Part shown: positions 1-5,275 of the stretch, piece after piece
Position numbering within the stretch: the stretch's first letter is position 1
Layout of the letters: the number at the start of each line of letters is the position of its first letter
Assembly (NCBI GenBank): GCA_910586425.1
Contig: CAJUHL010000092.1
Span: 1 to 6,108, forward strand
Source of the DNA: an uncultured Bacilli bacterium
GTDB taxonomy: Bacteria; Bacillota_I; Bacilli_A; RF39; UBA660
Direction: 5' to 3'
Length of the DNA: 6,108 nt
Notes under the pieces: model-generated
What the model saw: the letters and a program-made list of their open reading frames with translations, nothing else
Databases searched by the model: none
What the model was told of the DNA's origin: nothing
Position numbers and translations under genes: made by a program

Positions 1-28
1 TTTACTCATAAGTATTTATCTCCAGATT

Positions 29-33
29 GGAGG
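29..33 (+). promoter_or_regulatory. Ribosome-binding site of the left integrase
   Basis: GGAGG lies 8 bases before the ATG at 42. This fixes the start there and not at the in-frame TTG at 27, which overlaps the site. The surrounding AGATTGGAG (24-32) recurs exactly at 966-974 in front of the next gene. Confidence 0.75.
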
Positions 34-41
34 TATATCGA

Positions 42-938
42 ATGGGTAAAAAGTCTAATATTACACACCAATGTTTAAAAGAACTGAATAAGCAAAAAAA
101 GTTTGGCGAATCTAAATTTGAAGCAAAACAGGCTGCAAGAAAGGCGGGCGAAAACTCTGCCACTGTAAGAGGCATATACAGCACTGTTACATTTAATTCT
201 TATGTAAGAGTCTGTAAGCAATTTATCAGCGAAACTATTGCAAACCACAAAGAAGTTAAAACCTTTACGGATTGTAAAAAGTACGTGCCTGAATTTCTTC
301 AAGACAAAGAAGAAAAAGGTCTTTCGGCATGGACTCTTGCTCAATATGGTTCCGCCCTTGCATCGGCATATGACTGTAAGAAAAATGACTTTGGCTATGA
401 TTATCCTGTCCGCCACAGGGCAAATATTAAGCGTTGTAGGGGCGTTAATTCTTCCGATTACCGTTCTCCCCAGGAACGCTGGGATACCGCCAAAATGGTT
501 TTAAAGGCTACAGGATGCCGCAGGACGGAAGCCCTTAGACTACGTAAGGAAGATTTTAGAGAAGCCGCAAACGGCAATCTGGAGGTCTTTAAGCGTGGCA
601 AAGGCGGCATTGAGCGTTGGTGTATAGTAAATCCAAAATACACAAGCGAACTAAGAGAATATTTAAGAACTGCTGAAACACATCCTGTAAGCGGAGAAAA
701 CAGGCTGTTTCTAAAAGCGCAGTTACCACAGGGCAGTATTCACGATATGAGGGCTGATTATGCAAGAGACTTGTACCAGTACTTTGAAGATCGTGGAGAT
801 GTTGCCACTGGCAAAATATATCACTGTAAAGGGGATATGCTTGGGAGATCTTTTGATAAAGGCATACTTTCCGCAGTGAGCTATAATTTACAGCACTCCA
901 GGGATAACGTGGTTGTAAACCATTATCTTTGGAAGTAG
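42..938 (+). CDS. Tyrosine recombinase / site-specific integrase (phage-integrase family), complete
   Basis: This 298-residue protein should cut and rejoin DNA at specific sites through a covalent phosphotyrosine link, integrating or excising the element. Residues about 45-125 form the N-terminal SAM-like core-binding region. The catalytic domain runs from about 145 to the end. The catalytic set is visible: Arg I in TGCRRTE (R160), a beta-hairpin lysine in KRGKGGIER (about K187), the H-x-x-R box in IHDMR (H234, R237), the second histidine in LQHSR (H285) and the nucleophile in NHYLWK (Y295). The family usually has LGH rather than LQH. The lysine-rich first 40 residues may contact DNA. The ATG at 42 is preferred over an in-frame TTG at 27 because GGAGG at 29-33 lies 8 bases upstream of it. 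The next gene begins 44 bases downstream with no terminator between, so co-transcription with the cargo is likely. The family call is firm; the target site is unknown. Confidence 0.9.
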   Translation: MGKKSNITHQCLKELNKQKKFGESKFEAKQAARKAGENSATVRGIYSTVTFNSYVRVCKQFISETIANHKEVKTFTDCKKYVPEFLQDKEEKGLSAWTLAQYGSALASAYDCKKNDFGYDYPVRHRANIKRCRGVNSSDYRSPQERWDTAKMVLKATGCRRTEALRLRKEDFREAANGNLEVFKRGKGGIERWCIVNPKYTSELREYLRTAETHPVSGENRLFLKAQLPQGSIHDMRADYARDLYQYFEDRGDVATGKIYHCKGDMLGRSFDKGILSAVSYNLQHSRDNVVVNHYLWK

Positions 939-982
939 GTAAAGAAAAGAATTAATAAAAAGTATAGATTGGAGAATAAAAA

Positions 983-1321
983 ATGACAGTAGATAAAAAA
1001 ACACTCAGCCAGCTCCAAATTGCAATGAAGCTCGATGAGTACAAATATGAAAAAAGTAACCAACAATATTTTGAGAGCATGCCTACCATTGGCTTATTCG
1101 ATTCACAAATAATTTTTATCAATAATTATCTTGAAATCTTAGAAAAGAAGAATGATGAAAAAGCCAAAGAATTTGCGGAAATGTTTGACAGTATCAAAAA
1201 AGAAAATGATCGCTATCAAGAACTTATTAAAGGCGGCTCCAAAAGCTCACTTATTAAAAAATATGCTCGTATGACAGCTTATCTTATTCGTCAAATGAGC
1301 AAATATGACAGCTTATACTAA
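983..1321 (+). CDS. Hypothetical protein, 112 aa, helical and lysine-rich
   Basis: I do not recognise this family. The start is well supported: GGAG at 971-974 sits 8 bases before the ATG. The protein is highly charged, with many Lys and Glu. It appears almost wholly helical, with a likely amphipathic or coiled-coil stretch around residues 45-80 (LEILEKKNDEKAKEFAEMF region). There is no signal peptide or membrane segment, so it is probably cytoplasmic. It follows the integrase by 44 bases, and its 3' end overlaps the next gene by 17 bases when that gene is started at 1305, which suggests translational coupling. The last 50 bases hold one copy of a 13-bp direct repeat (1270-1282) whose second copy forms the start of the next gene. 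Confidence 0.75.
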   Translation: MTVDKKTLSQLQIAMKLDEYKYEKSNQQYFESMPTIGLFDSQIIFINNYLEILEKKNDEKAKEFAEMFDSIKKENDRYQELIKGGSKSSLIKKYARMTAYLIRQMSKYDSLY

Positions 1322-1613
1322 GCAGAAAGAAAAAGATATGTATGAGCAAATGAAAGAAGAATTGTTACTGGCTATGAAAGATATATTACCTGACAATTCC
1401 AGAATTATTACTTTTACAGTTTATACAAAAAGGCAAAGATTTGACGCTTTTATTATTTCACAGCCAAATTCCTTTGCCAGTCCAATCTTCTATTTTAGTG
1501 ACTATTTTAAGTCATATATGACAAATACCACTCCAGAAGATTTGGCAAAAGAAATTGTTGGAATTTATTATTTATCCGACAATATAGGCTCTCTTTTAAA
1601 TTTACAAATTTGA
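1305..1613 (+). CDS. Small protein resembling the N-terminus of DUF5688 proteins, probably truncated
   Basis: The gene encodes 102 residues from the ATG at 1305, overlapping the previous gene by 17 bases. An alternative in-frame ATG at 1338 (residue 12, MYEQMKEEL) would give 91 residues and fits the usual family start better. Neither has a clear Shine-Dalgarno sequence, so translation probably depends on the upstream gene. Residues about 12-88 have the pattern I associate with the start of DUF5688 proteins: an initial helix, then TVYTKRQRFDAFII, then SPIFYFSDYFKSY, then EDLAKEIVGIYY. Those proteins are usually several times longer. This one ends in an unrelated-looking SDNIGSLLNLQI, and I see no continuation in the next 60 bases in any frame. 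It may be a truncated relic or a naturally short relative. The family assignment is from memory of sequence pattern, and no function is known. Confidence 0.6.
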   Translation: MTAYTKQKEKDMYEQMKEELLLAMKDILPDNSRIITFTVYTKRQRFDAFIISQPNSFASPIFYFSDYFKSYMTNTTPEDLAKEIVGIYYLSDNIGSLLNLQI

Positions 1614-1676
1614 GCTATATTTTTAGAAAACTAAATACAGAAAAAATACCCTAACAGAGAAAAGGAGAAAAGAATT

Positions 1677-3005
1677 ATGATTAAAACAACATTGAATTGG
1701 ACAATTAAGAACCTGAAAAGCATGCACGACAGCAAGGAGACATTGAATTTTGATCACCCTATCCAGAGGCAGTCGGCACAGTGGACGAATCTCCAGCAGA
1801 GCTTACTTATACATAGTATTTTGGCGAATTATCCTGTTCCTGCGGTTTATGTTGAAAAGACTGATTCTGCCGAAACAGACGATAAAGGGAAAGCTATCTA
1901 TAAGTATTCTGTACTTGACGGTAAGCAGAGAATGACAACTGTTTTTTCATTCATTAATGGCGAATATGCCCTGAATGAAGAAACGCCTGCCGCTGAAATC
2001 GAAGGCGAAACCTATGCACTTGCTGGCAAGACATTTGAGGAACTGGACGAAGATGTTAGACAGGAATTATTACGCTTTAAGTTTTCCATCTTTGCATTTG
2101 AGGATGCAACGGATGACGAAATCGAAGAAATTTTCTTCCGCTTGAATAATTCGACACCACTCAGCAAGCCGCAGAAGGCACGCCCCCTTATGGGTACAGA
2201 AAATGCAAGGTTTATCAATTCTATTCTGACTGGCAGCTTTTTCACAGAAAAATGTAATTTCAGTAAGCTCCAGCTCAGGAAGTCCGATGACATGTGTACC
2301 CTTTTACAGAGTATGATGCTTTTGGATCATAAGTACAATAATTACGAATACGCTTCCATTTCCGCTGATGAGGTCATGAAGTATAGCGCTGCTATCAAAG
2401 GCAATTATTCCGAAGAACAGAAAGACCTGCTCCTTGAGATCATTGATTATCTGGACGATGCTTTTGACGAAAAAGAAAAGCTCTTAAAGAAAATTAATGT
2501 TCCGATGGTAGTGATTATGGCTGATATTGCTATAAAGGAAGAGATTGAACCTGACGAATTTCACGATTGGTTCTTATACTTCTTTGTAAGCAATAAGGAA
2601 TACAGCCAGTATTGCTCTAGCGGCTCTATCAAAAAGGAAAAGGTTTTGGGAAGGCTTACCACTATGGAGGCACACTTCACTAAGCACTTCAAACTGGATA
2701 CTCCTGCCGAGGCAGAAGAAAATTCTGAAAGTGACGAAGAAATACCTGAGACAGATTCCACTGACACCTCCAATTTGGAAGAAAGTGAAATCTCTACAGA
2801 AGAAACCGCCAAATCTGAGGATAATAAAATCTCTACCGAAGGAATTTCTGAATCTGAGGAAAGCGAAACCTCTACCGAAGAAAACGAATCGGAAGAGGAG
2901 GTTTCACAGGAAGAAACGGATTCTTTTATGAATCCTCCTGTAGACGCTGAATCAGAAGAAGCTCCTACTAATGAGGACTGCTATCTGGTAGAACAGGGCG
3001 CATAA
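1677..3005 (+). CDS. DUF262 domain protein (GmrSD N-terminal / ParB-like fold) with acidic repeat tail
   Basis: The 442-residue protein has a DUF262 domain in its N-terminal half. Key motifs are FDHPIQRQSAQW (about 25-36), LLIHSILANYPVP (about 43-55), the hallmark DGKQRMTT (81-88) and FFRLNNSTPLSKPQ (about 153-166). DUF262 is a ParB/Srx-like fold. In GmrS-type enzymes its DGQQR-like motif supports nucleotide-dependent cleavage of modified DNA. I see no DUF1524 HNH nuclease domain (GmrD) here or in a neighbouring gene, so nuclease activity is not shown. A middle helical region (about 175-340) precedes a disordered Ser/Thr/Glu tail (about 341-442) holding 39 Asp/Glu, only two Lys and no Arg. 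The start is supported by AAAGGAG at 1661-1667, 9 bases upstream. It closes the left operon, with a strong terminator 30 bases after its stop. A role in phage or plasmid defence, or in counter-defence through the acidic tail, is inference. Confidence 0.85.
   Translation: MIKTTLNWTIKNLKSMHDSKETLNFDHPIQRQSAQWTNLQQSLLIHSILANYPVPAVYVEKTDSAETDDKGKAIYKYSVLDGKQRMTTVFSFINGEYALNEETPAAEIEGETYALAGKTFEELDEDVRQELLRFKFSIFAFEDATDDEIEEIFFRLNNSTPLSKPQKARPLMGTENARFINSILTGSFFTEKCNFSKLQLRKSDDMCTLLQSMMLLDHKYNNYEYASISADEVMKYSAAIKGNYSEEQKDLLLEIIDYLDDAFDEKEKLLKKINVPMVVIMADIAIKEEIEPDEFHDWFLYFFVSNKEYSQYCSSGSIKKEKVLGRLTTMEAHFTKHFKLDTPAEAEENSESDEEIPETDSTDTSNLEESEISTEETAKSEDNKISTEGISESEESETSTEENESEEEVSQEETDSFMNPPVDAESEEAPTNEDCYLVEQGA
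2778..2894 (+). repeat. Tandem 39-bp (13-codon) repeat, three copies, in the DUF262 protein tail
   Basis: Three units of exactly 39 bases encode residues 368-380, 381-393 and 394-406: EESEISTEETAKS, EDNKISTEGISES and EESETSTEENESE. The common core is (I/T)STE(E/G). At DNA level CTCTAC(A/C)GAAG recurs with its TAC at 2795, 2834 and 2873, always 39 bases apart. A degenerate VSQEET at residues 409-414 may be a decayed fourth copy. The exact period and the codon-level similarity suggest expansion by slippage or unequal exchange, which would allow the tail length to vary between strains. Confidence 0.8.
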
Positions 3006-3028
3006 AGCTGTACTAAAAATCCAACAAG

Positions 3029-3057
3029 TTGTTTAGGGGTATTATCATTTTGATAAT
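3029..3057 (+). promoter_or_regulatory. Possible promoter overlapping the terminator hairpin
   Basis: TTGTTT (3029-3034) and GATAAT (3052-3057) are separated by 17 bases. The -10 box matches consensus at five of six positions; the -35 box only at TTG. The -10 box lies in the right arm of the terminator stem. The match may be chance in A+T-rich DNA, but a start near 3064 would let the middle block be transcribed independently just after the left block stops. Confidence 0.25.
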
Positions 3058-3070
3058 GCCCCTTTTATTC
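3035..3070 (+). terminator. Rho-independent terminator after the DUF262 gene
   Basis: A 13-bp stem (3035-3047 with 3051-3063, including one G-U pair in RNA) closes a TTT loop. The outer arms are AGGGG and CCCCT. The right arm runs into TTTTATTC on the + strand, while the left side lacks a matching A-rich tract for the other strand, so it should act on + strand transcripts only. It lies between the DUF262 stop codon and the next gene, so that gene needs either read-through or its own promoter. Confidence 0.85.
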
Positions 3071-3090
3071 TAAAAAAGGAGATAACCACT

Positions 3091-3246
3091 ATGAAGCATA
3101 AAGTTTTTATGGCATCACAAAACGCATATATAGAGGTGCTTGAAACAGAAACTGAAGAAGAAGCCAGGGAATTTTGCGAATCTCATAATTGGGAATTAAA
3201 AGACGAAAATGAATTTGTCTGGGAGCTGTATTATGAGAAAGCATAA
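3091..3246 (+). CDS. Small acidic protein, 51 aa, unknown function
   Basis: A 51-codon gene starts at ATG 3091, with AAGGAG at 3076-3081 placed 9 bases upstream, one of the best ribosome-binding sites in the window. The product (starting MKHKVFMASQ, ending WELYYEKA) is acidic, with no membrane segment or signal peptide. A plausible beta-alpha-beta layout is a strand at about 3-17, a helix at TEEEAREFCESH (about 21-32) and a strand near EFVWELYYE. I do not recognise the family. It is the first gene of the middle block, 28 bases after the left terminator's stem. Its codon choice resembles that of its neighbours, and the strong initiation signal argues that it is real despite its length. Confidence 0.7.
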   Translation: MKHKVFMASQNAYIEVLETETEEEAREFCESHNWELKDENEFVWELYYEKA

Positions 3247-3291
3247 TCCTTAGCAAATAATTTCAAGAAAGATAAGAGATACGTAACCAAT

Positions 3292-3486
3292 ATGGATATA
3301 AGATTATCAGGAACACAAAAAGAAATAGATAAACTAATTGCAGATTTTGAAAATTATTATGATGTTGTAAGCGTAAGCACCCCTTACGCCAATACACGAA
3401 AGCAAGTAAAGTCAAAAGAAGTCAGAGTTTATGTAAAAATGAATATGACCTACATTGACGAAAATGGAAGTCTGCAAAAGATTTAA
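3292..3486 (+). CDS. DUF3970-like small protein, 64 aa
   Basis: The product has a pattern I associate with DUF3970-type small proteins of phages and mobile elements: an opening strand (MDIRLSGTQKEID), a helix (about 9-20), YYDVVSVSTPYANTR, then KSKEVRVYVKM. Members of that type are usually 50-70 residues, so the length fits. Function is unknown and no catalytic residues are evident. The extra MTYIDENGSLQKI at the C-terminus (about 52-64) is an extension of the core. The ribosome-binding site is weak (AAGAAAGATAAGAG around 3265-3278), and an in-frame stop at 3274-3276 rules out a longer form. The next gene starts 19 bases after its stop, so they are probably translated from one message. Confidence 0.7.
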   Translation: MDIRLSGTQKEIDKLIADFENYYDVVSVSTPYANTRKQVKSKEVRVYVKMNMTYIDENGSLQKI

Positions 3487-3505
3487 GAAAGAAAGGACGA
3501 GGAAA

Positions 3506-3934
3506 ATGATGGATTTAAAAAATACAGATGTAAAAGAAATAGCAAGATACTTTTCTGGCGAAGTGAATAACTTTCTATTCAAGCCACAGCTTATTGCAAC
3601 GGAGCAGAAAAATTCCAAAGACATGCAAGACTTAGATTTTTGCTGGATTAAGATTTTAACAAGCAATGAATACAGAACTGACTTACGAAATGAGCAGTCG
3701 GCAAAAGTTGGACGCTTACTGGCTACAGTTCCTTTTATCAGAAAAAGACTGGAATCTGTAGATAACAGCAAAATGATGAAAGTGGCTGAAATTATGTCTT
3801 GTGACCATAGGACACTGCAGCAAACCTTTTCTAGTCTTATCTTCTATCACCTGCAGCTTATCTCTAGTGAAGAAGATACTGCCGAATTATCGCAGGTACT
3901 TGGCGATAGATTTTATATGTTGCCACTTATCTAA
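3506..3934 (+). CDS. Conserved-looking hypothetical protein, 142 aa
   Basis: I do not recognise this family. The start is ATG 3506, or the adjacent ATG 3509. AAAGGA at 3492-3497 precedes 3506 by 8 bases, and GAGG at 3499-3502 precedes 3509 by 6. An in-frame TTG at 3455 is unlikely because it lies inside the previous gene and has no such signal. The protein looks cytoplasmic and mainly helical. A basic helical stretch follows mid-protein (RNEQSAKVGRLLATVPFIRKR, split about residues 61-81), and the C-terminal helices end in LGDRFYMLPLI. It sits 15 bases upstream of the RadC-like gene in what reads as one operon, so it may be an accessory factor of the same mobile element. No function can be assigned from the sequence. 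Confidence 0.75.
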   Translation: MMDLKNTDVKEIARYFSGEVNNFLFKPQLIATEQKNSKDMQDLDFCWIKILTSNEYRTDLRNEQSAKVGRLLATVPFIRKRLESVDNSKMMKVAEIMSCDHRTLQQTFSSLIFYHLQLISSEEDTAELSQVLGDRFYMLPLI

Positions 3935-3949
3935 GCATAAGGAGAATAT

Positions 3950-4429
3950 ATGAGGATTACAAGCTATAATGTAAAGATTAACAGAGAAACCAAGCGTAGC
4001 GAGCTTATAAAGGAAAAAGCTGTAAATTACTCTGCATATAAAAAATTGCAATGTGCCGAGCATATAGTAAACGCTCTTAATGACCTGCTAGATTTACAGA
4101 ACATGGCAGAAGAATATATGTATCTTCTTACTTTAAATACAAAAGGTGATATAACAGGGATATTTGAAATATCTCATGGCACTGTATCAAATTGCTTAGT
4201 TTCTCCACGAGAGATTTTTAGCAGAGCTTTGATGATTGGTGCTACTGGAATCATTCTTGTACATAATCATCCGTCAGGCTATCCTGAACCTTCTTCTGAT
4301 GATATAGCTATCACAAAATGCATAAAGCAAGCAGGAGAACTGATAGGAATAGAATTATTAGACCATATCATTATTGGTGATAAATGCTTTATCAGCTTTC
4401 ACAGGGAAAAACTTTTATCAAATTGTTAA
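3950..4429 (+). CDS. RadC-like JAB/MPN domain protein
   Basis: This 159-residue protein carries the RadC-type JAB (MPN+) metal-binding signature. HNHPSG gives H105 and H107, followed by S115 and D118 in PEPSSDD, matching H-x-H-x7-S-x2-D. A likely catalytic glutamate is E55, just before YMYLLTLNTKG. The fold resembles JAMM zinc peptidases, but the biochemical role of bacterial RadC is not settled; the name DNA repair protein is historical. It has only the JAB part plus a short N-terminus and lacks the helix-hairpin-helix N-terminal domain of full-length chromosomal RadC (about 220 residues). That is typical of copies carried on plasmids, prophages and integrative elements. AAGGAG at 3939-3944 lies 5 bases before the ATG. 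Neighbours on both sides are tightly packed and co-directional. The domain call is firm; the function on the element is unknown. Confidence 0.9.
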   Translation: MRITSYNVKINRETKRSELIKEKAVNYSAYKKLQCAEHIVNALNDLLDLQNMAEEYMYLLTLNTKGDITGIFEISHGTVSNCLVSPREIFSRALMIGATGIILVHNHPSGYPEPSSDDIAITKCIKQAGELIGIELLDHIIIGDKCFISFHREKLLSNC

Positions 4430-4433
4430 GGAG
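4428..4433 (+). promoter_or_regulatory. Ribosome-binding site overlapping the RadC-like stop codon
   Basis: AAGGAG starts inside the TAA stop of the RadC-like gene (4427-4429). It lies 3 bases from the ATG at 4437 and 9 bases from the ATG at 4443, which favours 4443 as the start of the next gene. The overlap with the stop suggests that ribosomes finishing the RadC-like gene reinitiate here. Confidence 0.6.
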
Positions 4434-4442
4434 AATATGAAT

Positions 4443-4727
4443 ATGAGCAAATTATATGTATCAGTAGAAGTTATAGAAGATGTAAAAGCATATTTTAAGG
4501 AACATCTCCCCAAGTATGCTGTTCTGAAAGTTAGAAGAAAATCGTATCATCCAGACGATTCCTATCTTTATATGGTATCGGCAAAAAAGGATGATGGTAC
4601 ATATGCAGTTTGGACTGGTTGGAACGAAACTACAAAGAGCCTTAACTACGGGCATTATGACTTGACCAGTGAAGAGGATTGCGAAAAAGTAATGAATGAA
4701 TTTTACTATAGCAAAGATTCAAACTGA
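4443..4727 (+). CDS. Hypothetical protein, 94 aa
   Basis: The product is 94 residues from ATG 4443, or 96 from ATG 4437. The later start is chosen because its distance from AAGGAG (4428-4433) is normal. The sequence alternates short strands and turns: KLYVSVEV, a helix (IEDVKAYFKEHLP, about 11-23), YAVLKVRRKS, YLYMVSAKKDDGTYAVWTGW, NYGHYDL, and a C-terminal helix (SEEDCEKVMNEFYY). The aromatic WTGWNE...LNYGHYDL segment is its most distinctive part. I recall similar small proteins downstream of RadC genes in Firmicutes mobile elements, but have no functional assignment. It is the last gene of the middle block, ending 7 bases before a strong hairpin terminator. Confidence 0.75.
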   Translation: MSKLYVSVEVIEDVKAYFKEHLPKYAVLKVRRKSYHPDDSYLYMVSAKKDDGTYAVWTGWNETTKSLNYGHYDLTSEEDCEKVMNEFYYSKDSN

Positions 4728-4734
4728 TGTATAC

Positions 4735-4775
4735 AAAATGGGATAGAGCTTAGTTCTCTATCTCTATCCCATTTT
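4735..4775. terminator. Bidirectional terminator between convergent genes
   Basis: A perfect 14-bp stem pairs 4735-4748 with 4762-4775 around a 13-base loop. It starts with AAAA and ends with TTTT, so transcripts from either strand would finish in a short U-run after a GGGATAGAG/CTCTATCCC stem. It lies between the convergent ends of the 94-aa gene (+) and the TnpC-like gene (-). The right arm and most of the loop are the last codons of the minus-strand gene, whose stop (4750-4752) is in the loop. A duplicated CTCTAT allows a second register (4742-4748 with 4756-4762). Confidence 0.85.
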
Positions 4776-5184
4776 CCAAAGCAAAAATCTTTGTCTGAAG
4801 TTTCATATATTGAGTATTTAATCTATGATTTTCCTCTATAAGCTCATCCATCACTGGCTCCATGCCTTGGAGTGATGGCATATCCGCAAGAAAACGGAAC
4901 TTCTTCATCCTTTCTTTTGCATCTTTTTCAGTTTCCCCTTTATAGCTATCAAGCCTGTGCTGGCAGTACTCTTTGTAATATTCGATCAGTGACCTGATCT
5001 CTTTGTCATTATAAAGCGTCTGTCTGGCTATGCCTGTCATCCTAGAAATATTGTAAATGTCAATCGGATAGCGGTGTTCCAATGAATCGCAGATTGCCCT
5101 CCGCACCCTGTAATTAAGGCTTGCAGAGCTTTCTTTGCTTATATCTACCAGCTTTGTAGCATATGGAGATTTTTTAACTTTCAT
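4750..5184 (-). CDS. Tn554 TnpC / DUF6262-like DNA-binding protein
   Basis: The 144-residue protein has a basic N-terminus (1-30). A helix-turn-helix follows at about 42-66 (IYNISRMTGIARQTLYNDKEIRSLIE), which resembles the helix-turn-helix in DUF6262/TnpC proteins of Tn554-type elements. A charged linker comes next, and then a C-terminal coiled coil at about 111-137 (MDELIEENHRLN...LQTKIFALE). This layout is typical of those proteins, which influence the efficiency or orientation of transposition by Tn554-type tyrosine recombinases. The ATG at 5184 has AAAGGGG 9 bases upstream (5194-5200). It is unusual in being divergent from the TnpA-like gene, whereas tnpA, tnpB and tnpC are co-directional in Tn554, and no TnpB-like gene is visible. 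It could alternatively be a transcriptional regulator acting on the shared intergenic region. Its last codons form part of the bidirectional terminator. Confidence 0.7.
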   Translation of the reverse strand: MKVKKSPYATKLVDISKESSASLNYRVRRAICDSLEHRYPIDIYNISRMTGIARQTLYNDKEIRSLIEYYKEYCQHRLDSYKGETEKDAKERMKKFRFLADMPSLQGMEPVMDELIEENHRLNTQYMKLQTKIFALENGIEIEN

Positions 5185-5210
5185 CGAAAAATACCCCTTT
5201 AAATGTTTAA

Positions 5211-5235
5211 TGTAATTTACACATATATTGTATGT
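5211..5235. promoter_or_regulatory. Adjacent inverted repeats, possible operator
   Basis: TGTAA-T-TTACA (5211-5221) is a perfect palindrome around one base. It abuts ACATA-TATTG-TATGT (5221-5235), a second inverted repeat with 5-bp arms. Together they lie just downstream of the predicted transcription start of the TnpC-like gene, a common place for a repressor site. Autoregulation by the neighbouring helix-turn-helix protein is an inference. Short palindromes also arise by chance in A+T-rich DNA. Confidence 0.3.
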
Positions 5236-5246
5236 ATGTTGTATCT

Positions 5247-5275
5247 ATCATACCATAAAAGCCATTTAGAGGCAA
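5247..5275 (-). promoter_or_regulatory. Promoter of the TnpC-like gene (extended -10)
   Basis: Read on the minus strand, TTGCCT (5275-5270) is followed after 17 bases by TATGAT (5252-5247). The -35 box matches four of six and the -10 box five of six consensus bases. TGG directly before the -10 box adds the extended TGn element. The expected start is near 5240, giving a leader of about 55 bases before the ATG. No comparable promoter was found for the divergent recombinase; the only hint is a TATAAA at 5345-5350 without a -35 box. Confidence 0.6.

Noticed and set aside
1..41. C-terminal end of an upstream gene
   Set aside because: The frames stop at 9-11, 47-49 and 76-78; too little sequence is present to tell which, if any, is coding.
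2..184. Minus-strand open frame at the left edge
   Set aside because: It lies over the start of the integrase, has no ribosome-binding site and encodes a composition typical of an antisense shadow.
75..416. Minus-strand frame of 113 codons, Cys/Phe-rich
   Set aside because: It is fully antisense to the well-supported integrase, with no initiation signal or recognisable motif.
2012..2812. Minus-strand Ser-rich frames opposite the DUF262 gene
   Set aside because: Their Ser runs are the complement of acidic codons in the real gene, and no start signal is present.
2731..2931. Plus-strand Lys/Pro-rich 66-codon frame inside the DUF262 tail
   Set aside because: It is a frame-shifted reading of the 39-bp repeats, with no ribosome-binding site.
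3412..3771. Minus-strand frame of 119 codons
   Set aside because: It is antisense to two genes with good or acceptable starts and has no initiation signal or recognisable family pattern.
4726..4731. GATGTA, identical to the Tn554 core hexamer, overlapping the stop of the 94-aa gene
   Set aside because: The same hexamer also occurs near 3527 and 4479 inside genes, so it is expected by chance here and no second copy marks an element boundary.
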